Assembly: GCA_037045355.1 (NCBI GenBank)
Contig: JBAOHO010000004.1
Span: 1 to 38,450, forward strand
From: Candidatus Nanopelagicales bacterium
GTDB taxonomy: Bacteria; Actinomycetota; Actinomycetes; S36-B12; GCA-2699445
DNA: 38,450 bases
Direction: 5' to 3'
Numbering within the stretch: position 1 is the first letter of the stretch; each line of letters opens with the position of its first letter. The notes beneath the pieces were generated by a model. It worked only from the letters and a program-made list of their open reading frames with translations. It searched no databases and was not told where the DNA came from. Of this stretch, positions 8,687 to 16,649 are shown one piece after another. The translations under genes were made by a program, and so were the position numbers.

Positions 8687-9097
8687 TCAGTATCCGCGAT
8701 CCGGGTAGCCGCCACGGCCGCCACCGCCGCCGCCGTAGCCACCACGGCCGCCGCCGCCGCCGTAGCCGCCGCCACCGCCACGGTTGCCGCCGTAGCCGCC
8801 GCCACCGCCACGGTTGCCGCCGTAGCCGCCACCGCCGCCGCGACCTTCCTCGCGGGGCCGGGCCTCGTTGACGACGATGCGCCGCCCGTCGAGTTCTTGG
8901 TCGTTGAGGCCGTCGATCGCGGCCTGAGCTTCTTGATCGGTCGCCATCTCGACGAAGCCGAAGCCGCGGGAACGGCCGGTGTCGCGGTCGGTCAGGACAC
9001 GTGCGGACTGCACGGATCCATACTGGGCGAATGCCTGCTCCAGCGAGTCATCTCGCACAGAGTAGGGGAGGTTGCCAACAAACAGTCTGTTCCCCAC
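8687..9097 (-). CDS. RRM RNA-binding protein with glycine-rich tail
   Basis: A 136-aa protein with one RNA recognition motif at about residues 3-80: RNP2 is RLFVGNLPY and RNP1 is SRGFGFVEM. A tail of ~50 residues follows, made of Gly, Arg, Tyr and Asn (GGNRGGGGGY repeats) and ending YPDRGY. The layout matches the small glycine-rich RNA-binding proteins known from cyanobacteria and other bacteria, often cold- or stress-linked; that role is an inference here. The start is GTG 9097 with AAGGAG (minus strand, 9105-9110) at good spacing. The tail is encoded by exact 30-bp repeats, which are prone to length change. The gene is divergent from zwf and convergent with treS. Confidence 0.93.
   Translation of the reverse strand: MGNRLFVGNLPYSVRDDSLEQAFAQYGSVQSARVLTDRDTGRSRGFGFVEMATDQEAQAAIDGLNDQELDGRRIVVNEARPREEGRGGGGGYGGNRGGGGGYGGNRGGGGGYGGGGGRGGYGGGGGGRGGYPDRGY
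8761..8832. repeat. 30-bp coding tandem repeat in the RRM gene tail
   Basis: The unit at 8761-8790 is repeated exactly at 8791-8820 and begins a third time at 8821. On the minus strand each unit encodes GGNRGGGGGY-type residues. Flanking GGY/GGR codons form a more degenerate continuation. Confidence 0.9.
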
Positions 9098-9301
9098 GGG
9101 GAAACTCCTTCATCTCGGAACTACGCCGAAAAGGAACTTCCCACACTCGGCCGTGCCCCGAGTATCCCAGCCGAACTGCTCTGGGGCAAACGCCTGACGG
9201 ATGTTTTGCGCCATTCACGTGTCCTGACACCGGGATCTGGCATGTAGGTCGCGTGTCGGCTGGGGCTTTGACAGGGTGAGGGGGCACGAAAGGGGTGCCC
9301 A
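9098..9301. promoter_or_regulatory. Divergent intergenic region of the RRM gene and zwf
   Basis: The 204 bp separate two divergent genes and should hold both promoters and the untranslated leaders. A TTGACA at 9268-9273 lacks a matching -10 at a proper distance before zwf. The RRM gene has its Shine-Dalgarno site at 9105-9110. No riboswitch or long hairpin is evident. Confidence 0.4.
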
Positions 9302-10690
9302 GTGGCAGAACAGTCCGACGTATTGGTGATCTTCGGGATCTCCGGCGACCTGGCCAAAGTGATGACTTTCGGATCGTTGTACCGACTCGAGCGGCGCGGA
9401 AAGCTGAACTGCCCGATTGTCGGGGTCGCTTCGACCGATTGGTCGATGGATGATCTTCGCAGTCATGCCCGCGCGGCGATCGAAGGCACCGGACTCACCA
9501 TTGACGACAAGGTCTTCCAGCGGTTGATGGATCGTTTCACCTATGTGTCGGGGGACTTCCTGGTGTCCGACACCTACACGCGGGTGGCTGCAGCCGTCGG
9601 CCGGGCGAAATCACCGGCGTTCTACCTGGAGATACCCCCCTCGTTGTTCGGACGGGTCGTGCGGCACTTGTCCGAGGCCGGACTGACCACCGACGCGCGG
9701 GTCATCGTGGAGAAGCCCTTCGGACATGACCTGGCCTCGGCGCAGGCGCTCAACGACGAGTTGCACCAGTACATCTCCGAGGAACAGCTGTATCGCATCG
9801 ACCACTTCCTGGGGAAGATGCCGGTCGAGGACATCCTCTACCTGCGGTTCGGCAACCAGATCCTTGAGCCGGTGTGGAACCGCAAGTACGTCCAGAGTGT
9901 GCGCATCACGATGGCGGAGAACTTCGGTGTGGCGGACCGTGGCTCGTTCTACGACCCCGTGGGGGCGCTGCGGGACGTGGTCCAGAACCACTTGATGCAG
10001 GTGTTGAGTCTGGTGGCGATGGAGCCTCCGGCCGGTGTCGGGACGGACATCATCAACGACCGCAAGCGGGACGTGTTCATGGCCATGCCTGCTGCCGAAC
10101 CTGACTCCTACGTGCGCGGCCAATATGAGGGATACCTGGACGTCCCGGGCGTCGCTACGGATTCGACCACTGAGACCTTCGTGGCCCTCAGGCTGTCCGT
10201 GGAGAACTGGCGCTGGCATGGGGTCCCGTTCTTCATCCGCGCGGGGAAGTCGCTGCCTGAGCGGGTGACGGAGGTCCGAGTGGTGTTTCATCGGCCACCA
10301 CCGCTGCCCATCGCCGGGGCGCCGTCCGAGCATCCGTCCGGCAACGAACTGGTGCTGAGAATCGACCCGAATCCCGGTGCCCGGCTGCAGATGGTCGGCA
10401 AGGCAGCGAGCAGCCACAACTTCCGTGATCTCCACATGGACATGGAGTTCGCGCAAGAAGGGGGCGACGGACCCACTCCCTACGAGGAACTGTTGAGTGC
10501 GGCGATGGCGGGGCGCAAGGACAACTTCGCCGACCAGAACGCGGTCGATGAGACTTGGCGCATCGTCCAGCCGTTGCTGGACGCTCCACCGCCGGTGGTG
10601 CCGTACGCCGAGGGCACATGGGGGCCCTCGCAAGCGGACCGCCTCGTCAAGGCTTACGGGGGTTGGCACGCCCCCTGGCTGGGCGACTGA
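9302..10690 (+). CDS. zwf: Glucose-6-phosphate dehydrogenase
   Basis: The 462-aa enzyme oxidises glucose 6-phosphate to 6-phosphogluconolactone, the entry step of the oxidative pentose phosphate pathway. The dinucleotide-binding start is VIFGISGDLAKVMTF. The substrate/catalytic motif RIDHFLGK begins at residue 165, with His168 in it. ENFGVADRGSFYDPVGALRDVVQNHL is typical of the C-terminal domain. The start GTG 9302 follows a GAAAGGGG stretch (9289-9296). The variant with KVMTF after GDLA is, as I recall, the form often found beside GH15 genes, and a GH15 gene is indeed convergent 27 bp away. No opcA, tal or tkt lies next to it, unlike the classic actinobacterial zwf operon. Confidence 0.93.
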   Translation: MAEQSDVLVIFGISGDLAKVMTFGSLYRLERRGKLNCPIVGVASTDWSMDDLRSHARAAIEGTGLTIDDKVFQRLMDRFTYVSGDFLVSDTYTRVAAAVGRAKSPAFYLEIPPSLFGRVVRHLSEAGLTTDARVIVEKPFGHDLASAQALNDELHQYISEEQLYRIDHFLGKMPVEDILYLRFGNQILEPVWNRKYVQSVRITMAENFGVADRGSFYDPVGALRDVVQNHLMQVLSLVAMEPPAGVGTDIINDRKRDVFMAMPAAEPDSYVRGQYEGYLDVPGVATDSTTETFVALRLSVENWRWHGVPFFIRAGKSLPERVTEVRVVFHRPPPLPIAGAPSEHPSGNELVLRIDPNPGARLQMVGKAASSHNFRDLHMDMEFAQEGGDGPTPYEELLSAAMAGRKDNFADQNAVDETWRIVQPLLDAPPPVVPYAEGTWGPSQADRLVKAYGGWHAPWLGD

Positions 10691-10717
10691 TCGGGAATCG
10701 ACTGTCTCCCTGGGAAG

Positions 10718-12499
10718 CTATTGCGCGCTGCGACCGCGGTGGATCGCATGGGCGGCGTTGATCAAGCCGATATGTGAGAACGCCTGGGGCATGTTGCCGA
10801 GCATCCGGCCCGCGTCGGGGTCGTACTCCTCGCTCAGCAGGCCGACGTCATTGCACAGTGCGCAGAGGTCGTCGAACATGCTCTCGGCACGTTCTTGTTC
10901 CCCGATCAACGCTAGACACTGGACGAGCCAGAACGAGCAGATCAGGAACGTCCCCTCCTCGCCGACCAGGCCATCGTGGGTCTCGTCGGTGCGGTAGCGC
11001 AGGAGCAACCCTTGCTGGGAGAGGTCACGTTCCACCTCATGCACGGTGTTCACGATGCGGGGATCGTCTGGGGGAAGGAATCCGACGAGCGGGATCATCA
11101 GCAAGCTGGCATCCATCGCTGTTGTGTCGTAATGCTGGGTGAAGCACTGACGGTCCGCATCGACGGCGTTGGTGCAGATGTCCGTGTGGATCTCGTCGGC
11201 CAGTGATTGCCACCGTTCGAGATCACCCTCCAACCCGAACTCCCTGATACACCGCACGATCCGGTCGATCGCGACCCACGCCATCACCTTGGAGTACGTG
11301 AAGTGTTTGGGGTCGCCGCGCACCTCCCAGATGCCCTCATCGGGCTCCCGCCAGCGTTGTTCGACGAATCCGGCCACAGCCAACTGGAGCCGCCATGTCG
11401 CGCCGGGGACGTTCTGAGCGCTCATACCGAACTTGCGGCCGAGGTAGGCGGCGTCGCTGAGTTCGCCGTAGACGTCCAGTTGGAACTGCCCCGCGGCGCC
11501 GTTGCCGATCCGGACCGGGCTGGAGTCCTCGTAACCCGCCAACCAGTCCAGGGTCCATTCCGGAATCCACCGCTTGCCGGTGATCGTGTACATGATCTGC
11601 ATGTCCTCGGGGGCGCCGGCCACGGCGCGGATCACCCAGTCACGGAAACTGTAGGCCTCCTCTACGTAGCCTTCTTCGATCAAGGCCGTCAGAGTCATGG
11701 AGGCGTCCCGCAGCCAGGTGTAGCGGTAGTCCCAGTTGCGAGACCCCCCGAGCGCCTCCGGCAGCGATGTTGTCGCGGCGGCGGCAATCGCGCCGGTGGG
11801 GTGATAGCTCAGCGCCTTCAAAGTGATCAGGGAACGCACGACCGGCTCACGGTGGACCCCCGTGTAGGCGGCGGTGCTGGCCCATTTCTGCCACCACTGT
11901 GTGCAGACGCGCGCGGCGACCAAGGGATCACGCGGCAACGGTGTCTCGGCCCAGGGTCGGTGCCAGATCGCCTGGAGGGAACGGCTCTCACCTGCGGTCA
12001 CGGTGAACTCGCAGATCGCATCCCCGCGCTCGATCCGAGCATCGGCCGGGGCAATGTGAAGCATGGTGTCGGGTCCGGCTTGAGCCTCGATCCCGGCCGC
12101 GGACATTGTGTAGAACGGTTTGATCCGCCCGTACCCGAAGCGCGGCGAGAGAGTCGAACGCATGTCGACTGAGCCGGACACTCCGGTCACGATCCGGATG
12201 ATGACCGGATGATCGACGCGAATGGGCATGAAGTCGATCACACAGATCACACCCGTGCTGGTCGTCATCGTCGTTTCCAGGACCAGGGTGTCGGGCCGGT
12301 AGCGACGTTCCACCGCCAGGATCTCCTGTTGTGGTGTCACCGTCCAATGACCGTTCGCGGATGTCCCGAGCAAGGACGCGAAACAGGCATCTGAATCCAG
12401 TCGAGGCAGACACAACCAGTCGATCGCGCCGGTTCGGGAAACCAGGGCGCTGGTGTGCAGGTCGCCGATGAGCGCGTAGTCCTCGATGAGCTCAGCCAT
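10718..12499 (-). CDS. Glycoside hydrolase family 15 (glucoamylase/trehalase-like)
   Basis: A 593-aa GH15 protein. The N-terminal beta domain (IEDYALIGDLHTSALVSRTGAIDWLCLPRLDS) is followed by the (alpha/alpha)6 catalytic domain with RNWDYRYTWLRDAS, the likely general-acid region PDEGIWEVRGD and the likely base region GEEGTFLICSFWLVQ. Family members in actinobacteria include trehalases (demonstrated in mycobacteria) and glucoamylase- or glucodextranase-like enzymes; the motifs alone do not separate them. Sitting by zwf and a few kb from TreS-maltokinase, a role in releasing glucose from trehalose or glucan is a fair inference. No signal peptide is visible, so it should be cytoplasmic. The start ATG 12499 is directly before the conserved first strand. 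Confidence 0.9.
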   Translation of the reverse strand: MAELIEDYALIGDLHTSALVSRTGAIDWLCLPRLDSDACFASLLGTSANGHWTVTPQQEILAVERRYRPDTLVLETTMTTSTGVICVIDFMPIRVDHPVIIRIVTGVSGSVDMRSTLSPRFGYGRIKPFYTMSAAGIEAQAGPDTMLHIAPADARIERGDAICEFTVTAGESRSLQAIWHRPWAETPLPRDPLVAARVCTQWWQKWASTAAYTGVHREPVVRSLITLKALSYHPTGAIAAAATTSLPEALGGSRNWDYRYTWLRDASMTLTALIEEGYVEEAYSFRDWVIRAVAGAPEDMQIMYTITGKRWIPEWTLDWLAGYEDSSPVRIGNGAAGQFQLDVYGELSDAAYLGRKFGMSAQNVPGATWRLQLAVAGFVEQRWREPDEGIWEVRGDPKHFTYSKVMAWVAIDRIVRCIREFGLEGDLERWQSLADEIHTDICTNAVDADRQCFTQHYDTTAMDASLLMIPLVGFLPPDDPRIVNTVHEVERDLSQQGLLLRYRTDETHDGLVGEEGTFLICSFWLVQCLALIGEQERAESMFDDLCALCNDVGLLSEEYDPDAGRMLGNMPQAFSHIGLINAAHAIHRGRSAQ

Positions 12500-12523
12500 G
12501 CGGTCATCGTGCCGTAGGGCGGG

Positions 12524-13261
12524 TCACCCAAGCGCGCTGGACACCGGCGGATCCACCCGACGGAACATCACGTCGTGTACTTGGTGCCCCAACCGCAGAC
12601 CCCGTTGCTCGAATCGGGTCACGGGGCGCCAGATCGGCCGGGGCGCGAATCCGGCGTACTTGTTGACCATGCGCGGTTCGGCGTCCAGCACTGCGACCAT
12701 CTGCCCGGCGTACTCGGACCAATCCGTGGCCGCGTGCAGGACTCCACCGATCGCCAGACGATCGGCCATCAGTGACACCAGTTCGGGTCGGAACAGTCGA
12801 CGCTTGTGGTGGCGCTTCTTGGGCCACGGGTCAGGGAAGAAGCTTCTGATGCCTGCGAGCGCCCCGCTGGGGACCATGTCCTGCAGCACGCTGATGGCGT
12901 CGGCGTCCAACACCGTGACGTTCGTCAACCGCTCCCGTTCGATCTGCCGAAGCAGGGCGGCGACACCGGGACGGTGCACCTCCACCGCGACAATCCGGGT
13001 AGAGGGATCGGCTCGGGCCATCTCGACGGTGGCCTCACCCATGCCGCTTCCGATCTCGAGCACGACAGGTGTGTCGGCGCCGAACGGCCAAGGAGAGGCA
13101 GTGGCGACGTCCAGGGTGAGCTGCGGGAGGAGTTCCGCCAGTGCCCGACGCGAAGCAGGGCTCAACCGGCCCGCTCGAGCATGATAGGTGCGCACTGGCG
13201 AGCGAGGGGCTGGCACGGGCACAGTGTGCCAGCGGATGTGAAACACGAGGTCGTCGGGCAT
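12524..13261 (-). CDS. trmB: tRNA (guanine-N7-)-methyltransferase
   Basis: A 245-aa class I SAM-dependent methyltransferase that makes 7-methylguanosine at position 46 of tRNA. The SAM site is VLEIGSGMGEATVEMA; the family marker is FFPDPWPKKRHHKRRL; ATDWSEYA and RPVTRFEQRG are the C-terminal tRNA/substrate motifs. ATG 13261 is chosen because homologues begin shortly before the RTYHARAGRLS segment; the longer open frame overlaps the divergent dehydrogenase. It is expressed away from that gene, with the two starts only 28 bp apart. Confidence 0.93.
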   Translation of the reverse strand: MPDDLVFHIRWHTVPVPAPRSPVRTYHARAGRLSPASRRALAELLPQLTLDVATASPWPFGADTPVVLEIGSGMGEATVEMARADPSTRIVAVEVHRPGVAALLRQIERERLTNVTVLDADAISVLQDMVPSGALAGIRSFFPDPWPKKRHHKRRLFRPELVSLMADRLAIGGVLHAATDWSEYAGQMVAVLDAEPRMVNKYAGFAPRPIWRPVTRFEQRGLRLGHQVHDVMFRRVDPPVSSALG

Positions 13262-13289
13262 GCTGGCCAGATCCGTGGCGGGAGGTGCG

Positions 13290-14180
13290 ATGACCAGGGT
13301 GGCGATGATGCCGGAGTGGCTGGAGCCACCTGACCTGTCTGGGGTGCGATACGTGTACTGGGACAGCGCGCAGTCATGGCCTGACGAGTCGGTGCTCGCC
13401 GAAGTCGAGTTCTTCGTCCCCCCATACATGGGTTCGTCCGCAGACCTGGAAGTGATGAGTCTGATGCCGCGGCTGCGGATCGTTCAGAGTCTCATGGCCG
13501 GGATCGACGGCATCACTTCGTGGGTACCACCGGACACCGACGTCGTGCGCGCCGTCGGACTGCACGACACGAGCACGGCCGAGCTTGCGGTGGGGCTGAT
13601 GATCGCAAGCTTGCGCGGCATCGATGAGGCGGCTCGCGACATGAGTCACGGACGCTGGAACCATGTCCGCCGGCCATCGCTGGCGGATCGCACCGTCGGA
13701 GTCGTGGGCTGGGGTGGGGTGGGTAAGGCGATCGCCGCGCGGCTGACCGGCTTCGAGGTCGAGGTGATCGGCTTCTCCCGCTCGGGAAGCGACGGCGCGC
13801 ACAGTCTGGTGGAGTTCGACGAGCTGCTGTCGGAGTTGGATGTCGTCGTTCTCGCTCTGCCACTCAGCCAGTCGAGCCGGGGGTTCATGTCGTCGGCTCG
13901 ACTGGCCCGCATGCGCGACGGTTCCTTGTTGGTCAATGTCGGGCGGGGGGCGTTGGTGAACACGCCGGCTTTGGTGGCGGAACTGGACCGGGGGCGTTTG
14001 CGCGCGGCGTTGGATGTCACGGATCCCGAGCCGCCTCCGCCGGATCACCCGCTGTGGCGTTGCCCGAACCTGTTGATCACACCGCATGTGGGCGGTGACA
14101 GTGGGGCGTTCGTTCCGCGCGCCCGCCAACTGGTGGCTCGGCAGGTGACCCGCTGGGCGTCGGGGGAGCCGTTGCACTGA
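13290..14180 (+). CDS. D-isomer-specific 2-hydroxyacid dehydrogenase
   Basis: A 296-aa NAD(P)-dependent dehydrogenase. The nucleotide-binding motif is VGVVGWGGVGKAIAARL. The catalytic set is Arg in NVGRGALVN, Glu in DVTDPEPPPPDHPL and His in ITPHVGG. The substrate is not determined; the family covers glycerate, phosphoglycerate, glyoxylate and other 2-keto acids, and the protein lacks an ACT domain, so it is not a full SerA. ATG 13290 follows GGAGGT (13281-13286) closely; the earlier TTG/ATG in frame overlaps trmB. Alternative starts are ATG 13305 or 13308. Confidence 0.87.
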   Translation: MTRVAMMPEWLEPPDLSGVRYVYWDSAQSWPDESVLAEVEFFVPPYMGSSADLEVMSLMPRLRIVQSLMAGIDGITSWVPPDTDVVRAVGLHDTSTAELAVGLMIASLRGIDEAARDMSHGRWNHVRRPSLADRTVGVVGWGGVGKAIAARLTGFEVEVIGFSRSGSDGAHSLVEFDELLSELDVVVLALPLSQSSRGFMSSARLARMRDGSLLVNVGRGALVNTPALVAELDRGRLRAALDVTDPEPPPPDHPLWRCPNLLITPHVGGDSGAFVPRARQLVARQVTRWASGEPLH

Positions 14181-14228
14181 TCGGGACTGACGGCAGCGAC
14201 CGCACTGCCGGCGCTGGGGGACCGACCT

Positions 14229-14549
14229 TCAGGGAGTGAACCAGAACTTGCGCAGTGTCTCGGTGACATGCCACGTCGTACGAGCTCCAGCCGCAAGATG
14301 GACGACATCGCCGGGGCCGATATCCAGCGGGTCCTGGCCCTCGATCTCGATCCGGGCTCGCCCGGCGAGGACTACGAAGTACTCCTCCACCTCGACATCG
14401 GTCGATACCCCGGGGGTGTGCTCCCACAGTCCGCAGTCGGGGCCTAACTGGACAATCCCCGCCTGGGGTGTGCCGGTCTGGACTTGCTCGGGCGTGAGTT
14501 GTTGCAGCGCGATCTCGGTGTTCGCTCCGGCTACGACGCGAGAACTCAT
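14229..14549 (-). CDS. Small cupin-domain protein
   Basis: A 106-aa single-domain cupin. Motif 1 is seen around LWEHTPGVSTDVEVEEYFVVLAG (His, Glu, Glu ligands) and motif 2 around DIGPGDVVHLAAG, with a His in TWHVTE. Such minimal cupins bind a metal and act as isomerases, dioxygenases or sensors; nothing here specifies which. It lies 23 bp downstream of the MFS transporter on the same strand and is probably in its operon, so a role with the same compound is possible. Confidence 0.82.
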   Translation of the reverse strand: MSSRVVAGANTEIALQQLTPEQVQTGTPQAGIVQLGPDCGLWEHTPGVSTDVEVEEYFVVLAGRARIEIEGQDPLDIGPGDVVHLAAGARTTWHVTETLRKFWFTP

Positions 14550-14572
14550 GGCGCGATACTAGCGCCGGAAGA

Positions 14573-16066
14573 TCACGGGGGGACCGGGTGCGGGTTCAGC
14601 GTCGTGACCGTTCGTCCGGAAAGTTCATCGAGCGACTTGCCCTTCGGTTCGATCCGGAAGATTACCGTCACCACCACCGCCACGATGCAGACCCCGGCAA
14701 GTAGGTAGAGCAGCGCCGATTGCCCGATGGAATCCATCAGGATCGGGAAGAAGAACGTCCCGACAGCCGCACCGAGTTTCGCCATCCCCGCCGCGAATCC
14801 GTGACCGGCGGAGCGCACATCGGAGGGGAATACCTCCGCCGGCAGGGCGTATGTCGTCGCGTTGGGCCCGGCGTTCTGGAAGAAGTTGAACAGCGCGAAG
14901 CCGACGAACACCAGCGCCAGGTGCTGGTCCCCACTGCCCGGCAGCCCACTGGTGTAGCCGAGGACGATCAGGCCGACAGCCATCATGACGAAGCCACTGA
15001 TCTGCAACGGAATCCGGCCCAGACGCTCGACGAGCAAGATCGCTGCGATGAATCCGAACACCAAGAACACGTCCAAGACGGCGGTCGCTTCCGTTGACGC
15101 TATGTCGTCGGCGATGAAGGTGGCGTCGGGCCCGGCCATGGCGAGGGCGGCAAGCAGTGTCGGGGTGAAGATGCCCACGCCGTACATGGCAATATCCATC
15201 AGGAACCACGGCACGGCCGTGAAGATGGTCCGCCGTCGCAGGTCGGCTCGGAACAGCGCGGGCTGGTACAGAGCCTTGAGTCCCTCTCGGGTCTCTTCCT
15301 TCTTCTCCCGGTCCTTGTCCGTGACGATCACGGGGACTTGAGTGAGTTGCTCGGTAATCTGTACGGCCTCATCTTCACGCCCGTTCTGCGCGAGCCACCG
15401 AGGACTCTCCGGGGTCTTCCGACGCAAGATGATGATGACCAAAGCGGGCACGATCCCGAACCCGAGCATCCAGCGCCACGAGTTCACCTCCGGCAGGGCC
15501 AGAAGCACCGCAACCCCGACGAGTGCGCCCAGCAACATCCCGACCGCCTGCAAAGCGAACGCCGACACCAACCACCGGCCGCGATTGACCTTGGGCAGGA
15601 TCTCGGCGAGGTACGAAGCTGCGATCGGGTAGTCCAGGCCGATCGCCACCCCTAGCAGGAATCGCGAGGCGATCAGCGTCCACAGGTCGGGCGCGACCAT
15701 GCAGGCCAGCGAGAACACCACGAACATCACAAGGTCGTACTTGAAGATCTTCCGCCGGCCGATCCTGTCGCCCAGTGGGCCGAGAACCGCGGCACCGACG
15801 ATGGCTCCGATGATGGCCGCCGATGACACGAGACCCTTCTGCCAGGCGGACGCCCCAAGATCCTCGGCGATCAAGGGGTTGGCCACGCCGATGATGAAGA
15901 AGTCGAAACCATCCAGCATCAGACCGAGCCCGGCGAGCAGCCAGAAGCGTCGATGCAGTCGCGTCATGCGGGCGCTGTCGAGGGCCTTACCGAGGGCGAC
16001 AGGTTGGCTCACGTCGGTCACGGTAAATCCCTGAATCGATGCGGATCGAGAGTCGTCAGGGGACAT
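14573..16066 (-). CDS. MFS transporter, metabolite:H+ symporter type
   Basis: A 497-aa major facilitator with about 12 membrane segments. The loop 2-3 signature is GPLGDRIGRRKIFKYD, and the matching motif in the second half is VERLGRIPLQ. RFLLGVAIGLDYPIAASYLAE is typical of the sugar/aromatic-acid/phosphate porter branch. Residues 1-35 are a soluble leader; the central loop about 225-250 is charged. The substrate is unknown. The degraded DUF1989 (urea carboxylase-associated type) gene begins 75 bp away in the divergent direction, so a nitrogenous substrate can be imagined but is not shown. ATG 16066 is the natural start. Confidence 0.87.
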   Translation of the reverse strand: MSPDDSRSASIQGFTVTDVSQPVALGKALDSARMTRLHRRFWLLAGLGLMLDGFDFFIIGVANPLIAEDLGASAWQKGLVSSAAIIGAIVGAAVLGPLGDRIGRRKIFKYDLVMFVVFSLACMVAPDLWTLIASRFLLGVAIGLDYPIAASYLAEILPKVNRGRWLVSAFALQAVGMLLGALVGVAVLLALPEVNSWRWMLGFGIVPALVIIILRRKTPESPRWLAQNGREDEAVQITEQLTQVPVIVTDKDREKKEETREGLKALYQPALFRADLRRRTIFTAVPWFLMDIAMYGVGIFTPTLLAALAMAGPDATFIADDIASTEATAVLDVFLVFGFIAAILLVERLGRIPLQISGFVMMAVGLIVLGYTSGLPGSGDQHLALVFVGFALFNFFQNAGPNATTYALPAEVFPSDVRSAGHGFAAGMAKLGAAVGTFFFPILMDSIGQSALLYLLAGVCIVAVVVTVIFRIEPKGKSLDELSGRTVTTLNPHPVPP

Positions 16067-16140
16067 TCACAGCCAATTCACCGCGTCGATTTGTTGTTCA
16101 TCGACTGGTCGCCTGTCTGTCCTTGTGTCACGCTCACCTC

Positions 16141-16525
16141 ATGTCAGACGACGCTGTTCGTCAGGTCATCGAAGTACCACCCCAGTCGGACGAGGGCTGC
16201 GACTCGATGCGGACATGAGGGCCCACACCCGAGTTGCCGGGAAAACTTCCTCACGGCTGCCAGCGAACTTGACTGGACACCGGCAGTTGAACCCGACCCG
16301 GTGAACATTTTCCAGAACACTCCGGTCGACGCGACAGGTGCGCTGACATCACTTCCCGCCTTGTCCCAAGCGGGGGATTCGGTGACGCTGAGGGCCGAGG
16401 TCGATCTGTTCGTGGTGGTCACTGCCTGTTCGATGGACCTCAAGCCCATCAACGGTGGGCTCTGCACAGGTCTGCATTTGGAGACAGGCCGTTCTTGTGA
16501 ACGCCGCTCTGAGTCGGCGCGATGA
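16141..16525 (+). pseudogene. DUF1989 (urea carboxylase-associated) gene remnant
   Basis: The region 16200-16525 is open in one frame and reads GPHPSCRENFLTAASELDW, then PDPVNIFQNTPVDATG, AGDSVTLRAEVDLFVVVTACSMDL and PINGG. I recognise this as the C-terminal half of DUF1989, a domain found next to urea carboxylase and amine-use genes. An ATG at 16141 in a different frame gives MSDDAVRQVIEVPPQS, which resembles the start of such proteins, and hits TGA at 16216. About 90 residues of the middle appear to be missing between the two parts and the frames do not match, so this is an internal deletion and not a simple sequencing slip. The C-terminal identification is good, the N-terminal one tentative. 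The stretch 16526-16649 shows nothing further. Confidence 0.62.
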
Positions 16526-16649
16526 GACGTCGCCATGAGACAGCCGGAGGAGTGGGGGGAAGGGACTTCAGCGAGGTCTGAATCGGATCTCCGGCGGAGT
16601 GATCGTGTGCAGGAGTCGAACTGTCGGGGGTGGTGGATACCTTGATGGG

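Noticed and set aside
8700..8850. CRISPR-like or satellite array
   Set aside because: The repeats are adjacent, lack unique spacers and encode the glycine-rich tail of an RRM protein.
9268..9273. TTGACA as a -35 box for zwf
   Set aside because: No -10 hexamer at 16-18 bp; the following bases are G-rich Shine-Dalgarno sequence.
9611..10669. Long minus-strand open frame inside zwf
   Set aside because: Low-complexity composition and full overlap with a confidently identified enzyme; a shadow frame.
11207..12172. 321-codon plus-strand open frame inside the GH15 gene
   Set aside because: Antisense to clear GH15 motifs; no recognisable domain.
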